Positions 45,175 through 56,323 of a stretch of DNA of 64,000 nucleotides are shown one piece after another. The position numbers were made by a program, and so were the translations under genes. Origin of the DNA: Neoarius graeffei (taxonomy: Eukaryota; Chordata; Actinopteri; Siluriformes; Ariidae). The stretch is taken from NCBI RefSeq assembly GCF_027579695.1, contig NC_083589.1, positions 30,692,835-30,756,834 on the forward strand, written 5' to 3'. The notes beneath the pieces are model-generated. The model was not told the DNA's origin, did not search any database, and saw only the letters and a program-made list of their open reading frames with translations. Every line of letters begins with the position of its first letter. The stretch's first letter is position 1.

Positions 45175-46641
45175 AGGACATGGGACATGAAACAAAAATG
45201 CACGCTATATCAGTTTCTTTCCATTAAAAATATGAAATAATTGCATCAACAAATACAAAATTATCTATTAAATTCAGCAAAATCGTTATATTCGTGATGA
45301 TTATATGGCATTTCTGCTCGAGCTCCGATATGCATATTTTACAACTGGAAGAGCCGCTGTCACGTGATCATACGTCACAAAAACTTTCGGGTACAGCACA
45401 AGCGGGTAGATGAATATGGAGAAGTGTGAATCGTGATGATGACGAATGCGACAAAATAGTTTTTGTGTCTTGGATGACAAGAAAATTGTTTCGTTTTTAG
45501 AGTGTTTAACGTACATTGAACATCATGGTGTATTGCGACCTCCCAGTCAGTCAGACGCGCTGTCACTCCTGTTAGCAATGTAGCTAGGCTCAGCATGGCC
45601 AATGGTATTTTTTGCGGTTGTAGTTAGATGCGACCAAACTCTTCCGCGTTTTTCCTGTTTACATAGGTTTATATGACCAGTGACATGAAACAAAGTTCAG
45701 TTACACAAATTGAAACGTGGCGATTTTCTATGCTATGGAAAGTCTGCACTATAATGACAGGCGTACTAACACCTTCTGCGCGCTTCGGCAGCGCATTGAT
45801 ACCTTCACTCGGAGTTGTACCATTATTTTTTAGACAGGGCGGACGGACCAGGGCATTCGCCCGCCTGGCCGTGCCCGACGAGGAGCGCTCTCGGCCGGCT
45901 TGGGAGGCAGACGGCAGCCCCTCCTGGAAGTGTGGTTTTACCATGGGCCTCATGCGGTAAGGATTAGTATTATAATTTTGGGTGTATCAATTATTGATTA
46001 TCATAATTCTGACTCGTTTCGCCATTTTGAATGTTTTCATCTCGGACTCTGGAAGCATTGTATCTCAATCTTGAAAAATATCAGCAAAAAAAAAAAAACT
46101 AGCTTGCAACTGACTTTAGCTAGATCTATGATGAACTTTCAATGTATGATACAAAAATAATACTTCTTTCAACAGATCATTAGCCTTTGAGCAGAATTGT
46201 TTTTAACTTACCAGGAAGTGTTATGGAGCCGACCGCTTTCAGTTTCATGGGGATTGAATGAACTCTCACTCTCAGAATCATCTGACCCGTCAGAGTAAAG
46301 ACAAGATCCATGTTCATGTGAATTTCCAGCTATCGGTTCGAATTGATAGGGTCTAACTTCACATCTCTGTGAAACATCGGGAATGTCACTGTCGATGGTG
46401 TCCATTTCGGTAACCTGTTTACATTAGATTCCCAAGCGCTGGCTCCTTGGAAAGTTTTTGTGATGTCACGGGTCACGTGACCACCTAGCTAATTAACGAA
46501 TCATTGTTTTACGCTGATGTATAAAAAAGTTGAATAATGTGATGATTTTCACATTTCTGACGCCCTGCAGTGATTTAGATGGCATTTCTTATGTCCTTTA
46601 TACATAATTATACCCAGAAAAAAATCCATGTCCCATATCCT
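45175..46641 (-). mobile_element. TTAA-flanked transposon R1, copy 2
   Basis: TTAA at 45171-45174 and 46642-46645; ends AGGACATGGGACATG and CATGTCCCATATCCT. Very similar to 5261-6698. Carries the same exon-like piece at 46208-46405. Confidence 0.87.
46208..46405 (-). pseudogene. exon-like acidic coding piece in R1 copy 2
   Basis: Same frame as 6260-6457: MDTIDSDIPDVSQR, CEVRPYQFEPIAGNS, SDGSDDSESESSFN, SGRLHNTSW, then the splice donor TG|GTAAGTT. Copy 2 keeps RPYQFEP where copy 1 has RPYQFKP. No stop or indel separates the copies. Confidence 0.45.
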
Positions 46642-46645
46642 TTAA

Positions 46646-47514
46646 AGCAAGAAGACCAATTTAGCTCAGTGTTTTCTAGTCTCTCTGCATGTATTGAGAC
46701 TTTACATCAATTCATTCCTTTTGTGCTTCTTTGTTGTGATTATTACACAGAATATCAAAGTAAAGTGTTCCCATTTACAGTGGCTGGTTTTTCAGTTGTG
46801 CCTCCAAGTCATAATTGTCTTAAATATCATTCTAGGTTAGAATGGCCTCAGAAGTGTTCCTTTGACGCTGTTGGATTGATGCTTGAATAATGTGAGAAGC
46901 ATTCTGCTGCCCTCTTGTGCTCATTGAGAAAATTCAACCGGAACATATCGAGCGTACTGGGTTGCCTGTCTACATCAGAGGGTGGAACTGTAGTTTGCAT
47001 CCCTGCAGCATCACACTGATGGTATCTAGTTGCTCTAGAATGAGCAAAGTTTTTGCATGTAAAGGACCTCATTGCCAGCGACCTGTTCCATGACCCAAGT
47101 GTAGAACGGAGAACCAACTCCAGTGAAGGACAAATTAGTAAGAATCCAATTCAAAAAGCAGGATCAGTAATAAATAGGGGTGGTGTGTTGGAGGAAACCA
47201 CACTAGCAACACTAGCTCTAAGTCTATCCATTGGCTGGATTAGCAATATCCTAATATCAAGGAGAAAATAAAGGACGAGTTTTGAGCTGCTCTATTATTT
47301 AGAACATATGCTCTTGCCAAGAAATGATGGGTGGACGATTATAATCCCAAGGTCCTAATTTAATACTAAGGACAGTAGAAATATTGGTCGATCCATTTTG
47401 TTCCAGTGGTAAGTATTTTCTGAAGATTTTGTACTTAGACATTTTTATTTGTAAAAATTCAGTTACACACACATAAAGCAGGAGATAGACAGCTGGTGTG
47501 GGTGTAATAATTGA
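46646..47514. other. no gene recognised
   Basis: Non-coding; no repeat delimited. Confidence 0.45.
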
Positions 47515-48084
47515 TTATCCACATTCACTGGATATTAGCAATCGTGCGCTCTGATTGGCTACTCTAATACTGGGCTATCAGCTCATATACCGTGAGTAGA
47601 GAAAAACAAACTGGCGGTGTGTTTTGCTGAACCAACCGAGGATGATATAAAAACTCTGCTTGAAAACACCCCCCCCCCCCCCCCCAAAAAAAAAAAAAAA
47701 AAAAAAAAAAACAACAACCCAGTAACAAAATATGGAATAAAAGTATTTGATGGTAAGAACGTATCTTTTTTTTTTTTTATCAAGAATTATCGCGTTTTTC
47801 ACATTGTTACTGTCATTTCACCAGTTTGTTTACATTCTAAGCAGAAATTATTTGGTTGGACGTTTTGTATAGTTTTTATCAAATTATTTGCAAAAAATAA
47901 AAATGCTCCGTTTTTCAAAATCCAGTGAATGTGGATAGAATAAAACAGTTATTCCACTCAATCTCATCGTACATGGCTTATAGCCAAGTCGGTGCTACGC
48001 AGCTCATCAGCTTTCAGCTCATGTATGACTTGATTTCGTGGAATAACCGTTAAATAGACCTGGGAATGTAGGAAATTCAGAATA
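47515..48084. mobile_element. MITE X copy 2 (uninterrupted)
   Basis: TTATCCACATTCACTGGATA at the left and ATCCAGTGAATGTGGATAGA near the right are inverted repeats. Beyond them a palindromic segment (GTTATTCCACTC ... GGAATAAC) completes the repeat unit. A C-run and A-run at 47667-47711 are internal. Confidence 0.7.
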
Positions 48085-48953
48085 ACTCTTAATTATAAGG
48101 TAGAAAACTGGAGCCTAAACCTATGACAATGTTTTGTTCATTTTTTAGTCTCCCACTGAGTGCATTTTAATTTTTATTTTATTTTACCTTGAGATTTTCT
48201 GAATACAAAATAACAAACAACTTTGGTCTCACATGCCTGCAAAATATCATATTGATATAGTACGTATAAATTTAAATACTCTTTTAGTGTACTTTGGATA
48301 CTTTTGGACTATAGACACTGTTAATGTATTAAATGGTGGCTGGTTAGTAGCTTGGATGTGTCTTGTACGTAAGAATGCATTTAGTTTTTTTGGGGGGGAA
48401 AAAGGAGGGGAAGGGGGCGAGGGTTGAGGAAAGGAAATCCTGGTCTTGGAAATCATCTACACTGCATGTTTTATGTCTCCCAGCTACAACACACAACTTT
48501 GTGAAGAAGTACTTAACAGGAGAATGAGTGTGTTGGATGAATCAGCAGTAAGCAAAAATTAATGTGTGTACACTTTGTATCGGGTGCACACGTAAAAAAA
48601 AAAATTACACACGTGCAATTATTAATCTAATCAAGAAAAAATACCTTATTGTTCTTTCAGCAAGTCTCATCCCTGCATCACCTGAATATTTAACTGTTTA
48701 TCGGTTTGCTATTTGCAACAACTGAATAATCAGCAGAGCACCCACCAACCTCCTATAATAACACGTCTGCTGTAAAACAGTTCTACCAGAGACAGAAGAA
48801 ATTACCCCTAAAAACAGCTTTACTTGCTTTCTCTTTGTACTGAATTTCTTTCTTTGTATACATGCTGTTATAAATCAGTTAACAAGGCCAAAATGCTTAG
48901 CAATGAAATGTGCCAAATACATCAGGGATGGAAATAATAAGAAATCGGACTTG
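48085..48953. other. no gene recognised
   Basis: Non-coding AT-rich sequence. Confidence 0.45.
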
Positions 48954-48966
48954 GTAAAATGCACAT

Positions 48967-49341
48967 CCATCCATCCATCCTCTGTAGCCATTTATCCTGT
49001 CCTACAGGGTCACAGGCGAGCTGGAGCCTATCCCAGCTGACTACGGGCGAAAGGCGGGGTACACCCTGGACAAGTCGCCAGGTCATCACAGGGCTGACAC
49101 ATAGACACAGACAACCATTCACACTCACATTCACACCTACGGTCAATTTAGAGTCGCCAGTTAACCTAACCTGCATGTCTTTGGACTGTGGGGGAAACCG
49201 GAGCACCCGGAGGAAACCCACGCGGACACGGGGAGAACATGCAAACTCCGCACAGAAAGGCCCTCGCCGGCCACGGGGCTCGAACCCGGACCTTCTTGCT
49301 GTGAGGCGACAGCGCTAACCACTACACCACCGTGCTGCCCT
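48967..49341 (-). mobile_element. tRNA-derived SINE copy g with CATC-type tail
   Basis: 13-bp perfect duplication GTAAAATGCACAT at 48954-48966 and 49342-49354. Reversed orientation. The tail repeat is CATC (GATG) rather than GATGA, showing tail variation in the family. Confidence 0.95.
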
Positions 49342-49907
49342 GTAAAATGCACATGAAAGGAATAAAAAAGTTTTTATTGCAAATGAATGCCAAAGTGAAT
49401 TCTTATGGAATTTTGATTTCGTATATGTAACCTTTTTTTCATGAAATGTGTGTCACGTTGATCAGTTGTACCACATGACACATACAGTTGTGGTCAGAAG
49501 TTTACATACAGTGACATGAATGTCATCTTGGATATGAATCTCATGGCAATATGTGGGCTTTCAGTAATTTCTTTGAACTGTTCTTTTTCTGTGGTAGAAT
49601 GATTGTACAGCATACATCTTTAATTAAAAAAACACTAGAATTTGGTGCACAAGTTTTAATTTTCTTTGGGTTTTCTGAAATCAATATACGGTCAAAATTA
49701 TATATACAGGGTCAAAAATTTACATACACTCACTTGGATTATTAATTCGGAGGTACTGAAACTTCCAAAATGTCTCTAATCTTGCCAAGGCCAAGGTCTC
49801 TTAACTTCCTGTTCGTGATCATGATTGACTACAGCTGGTAGCTTCTCTGTGCCTTCATATACAGGGTTTGTTTACAGCACTCATTGGGTTGACCAACACA
49901 CAGTAAA

Positions 49908-52280
49908 ATGGGAAAGTCCAAGGAACTCAGTGCAGATCTGAGAAAGGAGGATAGCAGATATGGGTCCATCTCAGAAACTAGTCTCTCATTTGGGACATTA
50001 TGGTCAAAAAATAAATTTTCTAATTTTACTTTTTTGTTTGTTTGTTTCTGTTGTCATGTTTAATAAGAATAAAGATAGTATCTTGCTTTATCTGGCCTCC
50101 ACTGTGGAATTTTTTTTTTTATTACAATTCAAATGTTTTTGTAAAATTGATTTACATATAAAATAACTACATCATGAAGAATTAAAGCCCCTCCTTCACA
50201 GATGAGTGAAAATATTGAATAAATTTCCTCTTTTTGATTGCTTGGGTTAAAAATGCCAAGTTATGATGACTGAATTGATTATTCACTTAAATATGAATAC
50301 GTAATATGATACATTTTGGGTATTTGATATGGTGAAAGAGGACACAATGGATAAATCAAGAACACACCGGAAAGATGAGAATAACGGCGGTGGTAAAAGA
50401 ACAGCGACTGTACTGGCTGAAGGTCGCGCGGGTCTCTGCTGTGGCGCGCGAGCAACGGGACATCACTACCGCACCGGACGGAATGCAAGGCGGGGGTGGG
50501 GCAAAATGACTGGCCGTAGATTCAAAAGTTTGATCTAAATTGACCGTGGTTGCAAAATATTGGCCAAAAACACGCAAACGCTATGAAATACGAAAGTAAG
50601 ATGAAAAAGAAACATTCTGTTGCCTTATACTGCAAGACTAAAACAAAATAAAACCGTCAAAACTCACCTTTTCAGTGATAACGCCCGAACAGATCACCCG
50701 CGTAACAGAAAGGCCGCAAATGGAAGCACGATCAACTTCTAACTGTTGGAGTGGAAAATTCCATTCTACACATGCAAATTGTTAATGTGTGTCCTTCCCC
50801 GCACACAAATAACACGCTACGGTAAAAAAATAGACCACAACTCATTTTATAGCTCAGAAATTCATACAAGACCAGCTACCATCGTAACATATTCTGTAAG
50901 AAACATATTCTATACCGAACTTTCAGCTTTCGTTTTAAAAAACAAAATCGCAGATTTATAACTAAATTTTTATATGGCATAGTGATTTTAAGTTAATACT
51001 TTTGGTGAGGTCGTGACCTTGAGGCTTTCCGTGTAGATCAAAACACACGATCGTATTGGTTTTGGGTTTGCGGAAAATGGAGTTACAACGGTGATCAAAT
51101 ATTTTGCATGATGTTTTATTACGGTTATGATTATTCTGTGAGCGCACCAATCCTTAGGTGTATAAAGTTACAACTTAAAATACAATTAGTGATAACTGTA
51201 GACTTTTCAGTGGACTACAACCTTTTTAAGGGAATGCAATGTAGTCAACCATTTATCATGTCCCAGATCGAGCCGCTATTTTTCCACAAATTTGCAGAAT
51301 TTTTTGCCAAATTCTGAATAGAGTATTCACATCAAAGATTTGGTTTTATCTGTATTATTTCTTTCATCATTTCATTTCAAATTAAAACCAACATCACCAT
51401 TCAAAACCATATAGTTTATTGACTGAGTATATTTAGTGGAGTACCCCCACAGTACCCAGTTTCTGAGACAGACCCATATACACAACTCCGGAATGTCTGC
51501 AAATTCCAAGATCAGTTCAAACAATTGTATCCAAGTTATTGTGAGGTGTAGTCACTTTGTCAAGCCACTTTGCTTCAAGAAAATCCAAACTGCCACCCTC
51601 AGCTGAAAGGAAATTGGTTTGGATGGTCAGGAACAACCTGGGAACCACCATGGCACAGCCCTGCCATGAACTGGAAGCTGATGGATCACTGTCTACAGTT
51701 CAGATCAACATAGACTAAGAGGCTGCTATCCAAGAAATAACCTCCTGCACCAAAATTGACCCCTTCAAGCTTAACTAAAGTTTGAAGCTTACCACACGGA
51801 CAAAGAAAAAGCCTTCTGGAGGAAAGCTGTATGGTCAGATGAGACAAAGATTGAGTTGTTTGGCCACAATGGCCACCATGTACAGAGGGACACTGTACCA
51901 ACTGGTGGTGGTGGTAGGGTCATCATGCTCTGGGGCTGTTTTGCTGCCAGTGGAACTGGTTCATTGCACAAAGTAGATGGAATAATGAAAAAGGAGGACT
52001 AACTCAGAATTCTTCAGCATAAACCATCAGGGACTTGAACATGACTTGGGATTTACAACAGGACCGTGAACCCAAACACGCATCAGAGCTGGTTGTGGAG
52101 GATAAAGTAGGCTAACATTAAGCTTAAAACAAGTCCTGATTTCAACCCTATTGAAAATATATGGACCGTGCTTATAAGTCGAGTCCATGCCAAGAAAAAC
52201 AAATTTAATTGAACTCTACCAATTCTACCATGAAGAGTCGTGAAACATCCAACCAGAATTCTGCCAGAAGCTTGTTCATG
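49908..52280 (+). pseudogene. Tc1-like transposase, broken, with 1.5-kb insertion
   Basis: Start MGKSKELSADLRKED at 49908, interrupted at 49961 by element W; resumes at 51477 (TATACACAACTCCGGAATG). Readable later: [17 protein letters not shown] (first D, about 51826-51876), GCFAASGTGSLHKVDGIM, LTQDREPKHA for the QDxDPKH block (third position Glu for Asp) and NPIENIW near 52150. Frameshifts in between; not functional. Confidence 0.88.
49961..51476 (-). mobile_element. TIR element W, copy 2 (complete)
   Basis: Ends TGGGTCCATCTCAGAAACT and AGTTTCTGAGACAGACCCA. Inserted in a known reading frame, so the pre-insertion site GCAGATATACACAAC can be inferred: duplication is TA (49959-49960, 51477-51478) or, equally, ATAT. 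1516 bp, no transposase. Confidence 0.9.
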
Positions 52281-52351
52281 GTAAACAAAAATGTTTGGTC
52301 AAGGTGAATCTTGCGAAGAGACATTTTACCCAAATATTAGGTGCGCTGTAT

Positions 52352-53670
52352 CAGGGCTTGGAATTCATGGTGGTCCGGTCGCCTGAGGCGACTTAATTCG
52401 TCATTTGGCGGGTAATTCCTGTCACTAGGCAGCCCGGCTGGCTAGTTGAAAATAAAAAATATATGTGAAGCGAAGATTCAGACACACCATCAACTAAAGC
52501 CGCCACATATTAAGCGCGTGCCGTGTCTGCGTTAATGGATGTGTTTATCGGCAGGACGGAAAATACCGAAGAATTCCGAATCATATTGTGTACGAGTCAG
52601 GCTGTCGTCTTTTTTACGACTGTGCATGCATATAATGCATCTCGTTGAATATCGCGGTAATCACGTGTAAAATTGGGCCAGGTGGGTGGAGCACAGAAGC
52701 ACGGCAGGCCAGAAGTGAGTTCTCAGTGAACTATTTATTGCTAGCTTTTCAGCCTTTTATCACTTCCCAGCCGCGCACACGTGTTCTGGTTGGGGAAAGA
52801 GAGCTCCCTTTCTCCGCTCTCCTCTCCTTTTAAAGGGCACGGTCACTGGGGAAGACACACAAACACAGGTTAATCCCCATCAGGTGCAATGATTCCACCA
52901 CTTACCTTCCCTGACTCCGCCCTCCATTCACAGACCGACACTTGGCCACACCCCTGCTGCCACATCACGTTATCAAATTCAATAGATGTGGCCACATTGT
53001 TGCCCATTTAAACACGTTTTTGTTGTTGTTTACATCTACATCTGCCAAAGCTATGTTGCGATGTGGAATTTTCTGACAGGTGTACAGAAACCGCCAGAGA
53101 CGGGGACAAAGCGACCTCGGTCTGAAGAGGAGAAAAAGGCCGCCAATAAAGCGTACGAGAAGGAGAAACGACAAAGGACTTATAAGCAAACGTAGGAGCA
53201 GGGTAGGCCTTGGCTGCGATACGATTTTTATGGAATAATTAATTTTTTTCAAGTTGATTCCTAGTCAATATGAAGCTCCTAATGCTTTCTCTCTCATAAA
53301 TGGTTAAATACAGAAAGCATGTTGGACATATTTTGGGTGCTATAGTCATGATAGTAATTATATTTGTTTTCAATACTCGTACACCAAGTTGCCAAGTTTT
53401 CCAATATATTATTATTTGTTGTTATTATATTATGGTGCTCTGTGTTGTTCTCATTTACGTATTTAACAACAGCATCAAAATACTCGGGTCTTGAAATAAA
53501 TGCACATTAGTCATGAACAATGGTTACTACTCTCTTTTGCGTTATTTTTGACAGAAGTAAAATTCATACATGAACAAATTTTGGATAGTTGATTTTCTGT
53601 TTGGCGAGTTACGTTGGAAGGCAACTAGTCCGGCTGGCTGATGAAAAAAATATATGAATTTCTAGGCCTG
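52352..53670 (+). mobile_element. hAT-type element with 5-bp duplication (CAGGGCTTGGAATTCA)
   Basis: Ends CAGGGCTTGGAATTCAT and ATGAATTTCTAGGCCTG; flanking TGTAT at 52347-52351 and 53671-53675. Carries a short transposase remnant. Sister type to 36702-38275, which has the same end consensus and duplication length. Confidence 0.87.
53096..53225 (+). pseudogene. hAT transposase N-terminal remnant (ZNF862-like)
   Basis: The frame reads KRPRSEEEKKAANKAYEKEK, RQRTYKQT, stop, EQGRPWLRYD. A basic lysine-rich start followed by T-W-E-x-x-RPWLxYD is the N-terminus of TTF/ZNF862-like hAT proteins (from memory); the tryptophan codon has become TAG. No catalytic region is left. Confidence 0.55.
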
Positions 53671-53923
53671 TGTATGTATATTTTTTGACCCTGTATGTAT
53701 ACTTTTGACCGTATGTTGATTTCAGAAAACCCAAAGAAAATTAAAATTTGTGCACCAAATTCTAGTGTTTTTTTTTAAAATTAAAGATGTATGCTGTACA
53801 ATCATTCTGCCACAGAAAAAGAACAGTACAAAGAAATTACTGAAAGCCCAAATATTGCCATGACATTCATATCCAAGATGACGTTCATGTCGCTGTATGT
53901 AAACTTCTGACCACAACTGCATA

Positions 53924-54385
53924 TACACCGATCAGCCGTAACATTAAAACCACCGACATGTGAAGTGAATAACATTGATTATCTCTTACAGTGGCACCTG
54001 TCAAGGGGTGGGATATATTAGGCAGCAAAAGAAGAGAACAGTCAGTTCTTGAAGTTGATGTGTTGGAAGCAGGAAAAATGGGCAAGCGTAAGGATCTGAG
54101 CGACTCTGACAAGGGCCAAATTGTGATGGTGAGATGTCCGGGTCTGAACATCTCCCAAAACGGCACATCTTGTGGGGTGTTCCCGGTATACAGTGGTTAG
54201 TACCGACCAAAAGTGGTCCAAGGAAGCCCGAAGGCGAACCCATATGGTCCCACATCAGAGCGACTGTCGCACAAACTGCTGAAAAAGTTAACGATGACAC
54301 CTTTCTGTTTTATCCAGCATTAACTTTTTCAGCAGTTTGTGCTACAGTAGGTCTTCTGGCTGTTTTAGCCTCAGAAGGTCGGATG
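53924..54385 (+). repeat. mariner/Tc1 fragment with fold-back end
   Basis: ACACCGATCAGCCGTAACAT then AAAACCACCGACATGTG is the end of a widespread fish mariner-type element, and KRKDLSDSDKGQIVM is its transposase HTH start. At 54269-54293 CAAACTGCTGAAAAAGTTAA is followed about 25 bases on by its reverse complement, TTAACTTTTTCAGCAGTTTG. Confidence 0.75.
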
Positions 54386-54555
54386 TAACAAGACAGAGGT
54401 ATCAGAAACGCTTGCGTAAATATAGCTGGGTTTCAGTCATGTGACTTTTCTTCGCGATTTTACCGGAAGTGAAATAGCTAGTGGTCTAAACTAGCGATAA
54501 CTTATCAGAGTATGCTCATAATCTAGAAGCCACTGCTTGCTTTAGATATATTCAG

Positions 54556-54806
54556 AAGATTGCTGTGTGCAATGGAATCGACCCCTACAGTCTGGGAAAG
54601 AAGGATTTATCATATGATCTTGGAAACTACCCTTCAGTCGAGTTCCCCGACATCTCGAACTATCTGGTGTTGCAGACGTCCTTCTACACCGCAAAACAGA
54701 CGAAAGCGTGGAAGAGTATGGAGGCTTACAACTTTTTGTATGTGGCTGGGTAAAAGACCTCGGTATCAAGTCGCTGCCGAATGAATCTTGTATTGTTTTT
54801 GCCCGT
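54556..54806 (+). pseudogene. exon-like block, SWIM/YqaJ-type transposon protein
   Basis: After an acceptor-like TATTCAG the frame reads KIAVCNGIDPYSLGKKDLSY, YPSVEFPDISNYLVLQTSFY and KAWKSMEAYNF. A missing T then shifts the frame, which continues FVCGWVKDLGIKS to VFAR before a GTAATT donor. The PDI-NYLV and YK-S-EAYN-FV-GWV pattern is typical (from memory) of multicopy SWIM/YqaJ proteins in fish and cnidarians. Function unknown. Confidence 0.55.
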
Positions 54807-54933
54807 GTAATTATGTTTGTTTGTTTGTTTTTTAAGCTTTTTGTTTGTCTCTTTACAACAAAGCGCTGCAAGTCGAAGTGTAAACAATCAACAGTTTGCT
54901 TGATTCTCACTTGTGTTGGCTCTTATCTCTCAG

Positions 54934-55083
54934 GCAAATCATTCACAAAGATCATCAGAAACCCCTTTAAAGACCTGGATCTTAATTAAACAAGACGGAG
55001 AAGTGATCACGGCGCATTGTAACTGTATGGCTGGGGAAGAATTTTGTCGCAACCTTCATGCATATGGACTTTGTGAGGAGTAA
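54934..55083 (+). pseudogene. exon-like block with SWIM zinc-finger half
   Basis: After TTATCTCTCAG the frame reads [34 protein letters not shown] and EEF, then loses similarity. CxC preceded by a beta hairpin and followed by MAG is the first half of a SWIM zinc finger (CxCxnCxH); the C-x-H half is missing. It joins in frame to the block ending VFAR at 54806. Confidence 0.6.
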
Positions 55084-55530
55084 ACAAAGAAACAGCTGGG
55101 GACTTTAGCTCTTCGTGACAAAAAAAAAAGTCCCGTAGAATTACGACACATAGCAAGAAAAATACTTGGAAAACACTAAGGCCATAGCTAAGAGGGAGAT
55201 ACAAACCTTTCACCAAGTGATCACTGCAAACTCGAGCGTGCTTCGACTCGGCTCCCTTCGATTTCAGTGAGAGGTTCGAAAGCCACCTTTCTCGACGTCT
55301 TTTTGTGAAATCCTGTGTTCGTTCACCCTTTTTTATTAGTTCACGGGGAACCCTAAATCGATCACGGTTTGATCAATTTGAACAGCCTAAAACAACGCAA
55401 GCGTAAGGCATTTTTCATGCGAGCAATGCACCTTCTCCATACAAACACTTTGTCAACTGAGCTTTGGTAGACCACCAGCTAAAGTTCTGAATAACTAATG
55501 AGGCGCATGTGATGTCATGTGAAACCCAGC

Positions 55531-56186
55531 AATTCATCAAAACAACTTTCCTATGAGCAAATGACTTTAATTTACATGCCTTTTTTTAAAAATATATAAT
55601 TTGTTACTTGTAACCACATGGATATTCTATATGTTCGGCTGTTTTATGCTTCGGATATTGAATTTTAAAAAATGACAGAAGTTGGACAGAAATCAAAGCA
55701 TGGCTCATGTTTTGTATTGTAGAGCTTCAATGTTTTACGAAAATCATCATAGAACCAAAATTAAACTACTGCATTTTGATTAGCTCAAGCTTTACGGGTG
55801 AATTTTTACCAAATCCTTCTTTATCAGTTATTACTTGTGACTCTTCTCCCCTCATATGAATACATTTTGCTCAGTTCAGCTCATGTGCAGTGCAGAGGGA
55901 CTCCAGGACCAGGATCTGAGAAATACTGGCTTAGTAGAAAGGGAGGAGTACTAAGCAAGGGAAGTGTGTGTGTGTGTCCCATAGGAGATCTTTCTCCCAG
56001 AATCTCGGTTGCTTCATGCAGAAAACTGCAAGCTTGTCAACAGAGTCATTACTGACTTAGCTTAATGTTACTGGCAAAACTATACTGGTGATTTTTTTTT
56101 TTAGAGAGGGGTGGGTGTGGTTAAAGTAATTCGTGTTAAAGTATCTATAATGTGGTGTTTATAAATGAATCACTTGTGGATAGCGT
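55531..56186. other. presumed laminin beta 3' UTR / intergenic
   Basis: Downstream (on the - strand) of the laminin stop codon. No coding; the polyadenylation signal was not assigned. Confidence 0.35.
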
Positions 56187-56323
56187 TTACAGACAAGTGC
56201 TGTACACTGTGACTCTCTGGCTGAGCTCCTGTAGCATAGCCTGTGCTTCTTTCTCCAGCTCCTCCACTTCCTGTGCTCTCTCTGCCAGAGTCTTCTGATT
56301 CACCGAGAATGTTCGCTCCAGCT
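56187..56323 (-). CDS. laminin subunit beta, last coding exon
   Basis: Terminal exon of a laminin beta chain, a secreted basement-membrane glycoprotein whose C-terminal coiled coil pairs with alpha and gamma chains. On the - strand the acceptor is tttttctcgcag (ending at 56324). The exon begins AG, completing a lysine codon, then reads LERTFSVNQKTLAERAQEVE, continues as an acidic heptad-type coil, and ends QRVTVYSTCL with TAA at 56187-56189. The C-terminal VYSTCL with its cysteine near the end is characteristic of laminin beta-1-type chains (the cysteine forms the interchain bond to gamma). Which fish paralogue (lamb1a, lamb1b or lamb4-like) cannot be decided from 70 residues. It is convergent with tmcc3. 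Confidence 0.88.

Larger units (their letters stand above)
49485..53919 (+). mobile_element. Tc1-like transposon (CAGTTGTGGTCAGAAG), split by two insertions
   Basis: Ends CAGTTGTGGTCAGAAGTTTA and GTAAACTTCTGACCACAACTG. TA precedes the left end (49483-49484). The long inverted repeats contain the second CAGGGTCAAAAATTTACATA motif of IR/DR type. Element W copy 2 and a CAGGGCTTGG hAT-type element are inserted inside. Confidence 0.93.
54425..55530 (+). mobile_element. TIR element carrying SWIM/YqaJ-type coding remnants
   Basis: Ends GCTGGGTTTCAGTCATGTGAC and GTCATGTGAAACCCAGC, inverted with one small gap. No target duplication could be fixed. Contains two exon-like blocks at 54556-54806 and 54934-55083. 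Confidence 0.75.
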
